Notes under the pieces: generated by a model
Seen by the model: the letters and a program-made list of their open reading frames with translations, nothing else
Databases searched by the model: none
Told to the model about the DNA's origin: nothing
In this document: positions 6,435 through 6,672 of the stretch, piece after piece
How positions within the stretch are numbered: position 1 is the stretch's first letter
Layout: each line of letters begins with the position of its first letter
Source: CAZQSL01 sp964595945
GTDB lineage: Bacteria > UBP15 > UBA6099 > JAJRTR01
Reading direction: 5' to 3'
Length of the DNA stretch: 6,672 bases
NCBI GenBank assembly: GCA_964595945.1
Contig: CAZQSL010000157.1
Span: 1-6,672, forward strand
Position numbers and translations under genes: made by a program

Positions 6435-6671
6435 TTATTTTTTAGGCAGGTCGTTTTTGTGGTATTCAAAGAACCATTTGAAGAAGTTTTCGAGGCCCTG
6501 TTCGACGGAGGTTTTTGGGTCGAAGCCGAGCAGCCGGCGTGACTTTTCGATATCGGCGCTTGTGGCTGGCACGTCGCCCGGCTGCATGGGCAGCATGTTT
6601 TTCTGCATGGTGAGGCCGAGGTGTTTTTCGATGGTTTCGATGAAGTAGTTGAGGGTGACGGTGTGGGAGTT
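6435..6671 (-). CDS. C-terminal part of an NAD-dependent nucleotide-sugar epimerase, likely UDP-glucuronate 4-epimerase type
   Basis: The last 78 codons of a gene entering from the right edge are visible, ending in TAA at 6435-6437. The frame contains NMLPMQPGDVPATSAD and then LLGFDPKTSVEQGLENFFKWF. This is the characteristic C-terminus of short-chain-dehydrogenase-type UDP-glucuronate/galacturonate 4-epimerases, where GDVPATxAD lines the sugar-nucleotide pocket and the final helix ends in a W-containing segment. The NAD-binding Rossmann part and the catalytic SYK triad lie outside the window. Such enzymes interconvert UDP-glucuronate and UDP-galacturonate or the N-acetyl equivalents for surface polysaccharide. 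The stop is 14 nt before the aminotransferase ATG, which supports one operon. A related dehydratase or epimerase of the same superfamily remains possible. Confidence 0.85.
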   Translation of the reverse strand, partial: NSHTVTLNYFIETIEKHLGLTMQKNMLPMQPGDVPATSADIEKSRRLLGFDPKTSVEQGLENFFKWFFEYHKNDLPKK

Positions 6672-6672
6672 G

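Overview
The window reads as one bacterial chromosomal stretch in which every supportable gene lies on the minus strand. From right to left, in transcription order, these are the 3' end of a nucleotide-sugar epimerase, a DegT-family sugar aminotransferase, a SIS-domain sugar-phosphate isomerase/deaminase, an aldehyde dehydrogenase, a three-PAS sensor histidine kinase, and a possible new gene running off the left edge. Purine-rich Shine-Dalgarno sequences, sigma70-like promoter hexamers and a classic intrinsic terminator point to Bacteria. Codons in all the genes favour C in the third position, and base usage is similar throughout, so nothing looks recently transferred. I cannot place the phylum. 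A sugar-nucleotide operon suggests a surface polysaccharide or glycan-modifying organism, probably Gram-negative.

Positions 4193-6671 hold a tight operon: epimerase, aminotransferase and SIS protein, separated by only 14 nt each time. Together they suggest synthesis of an amino sugar for a surface glycan. The epimerase and the aminotransferase would act on nucleotide sugars, and the SIS protein on fructose-6-P/glucosamine-6-P type substrates. The operon's promoter lies outside the window to the right.

Positions 4017-4192 form an intergenic control region with a good sigma70-like promoter for the aldehyde dehydrogenase. The promoter is overlaid by four copies of the hexamer CGTTAT/ATAACG in alternating orientation, which looks like an operator. 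The aldehyde dehydrogenase (2475-4016) has all catalytic residues and ends just before a strong intrinsic terminator (2405-2435).

Positions 2290-2404 lie between that terminator and the histidine kinase. They contain a perfect TGTGA-N6-TCACA palindrome of the CRP/FNR-family type, well placed to activate the kinase gene. The kinase (286-2289) has no membrane segment and no response regulator beside it. Positions 104-285 have no gene on either strand that I can support, but they carry a promoter-like sequence reading left into a 34-codon open frame that starts at 103.

No wholly new system is convincing here. The most informative non-coding signals are the two regulatory regions flanking the aldehyde dehydrogenase gene.
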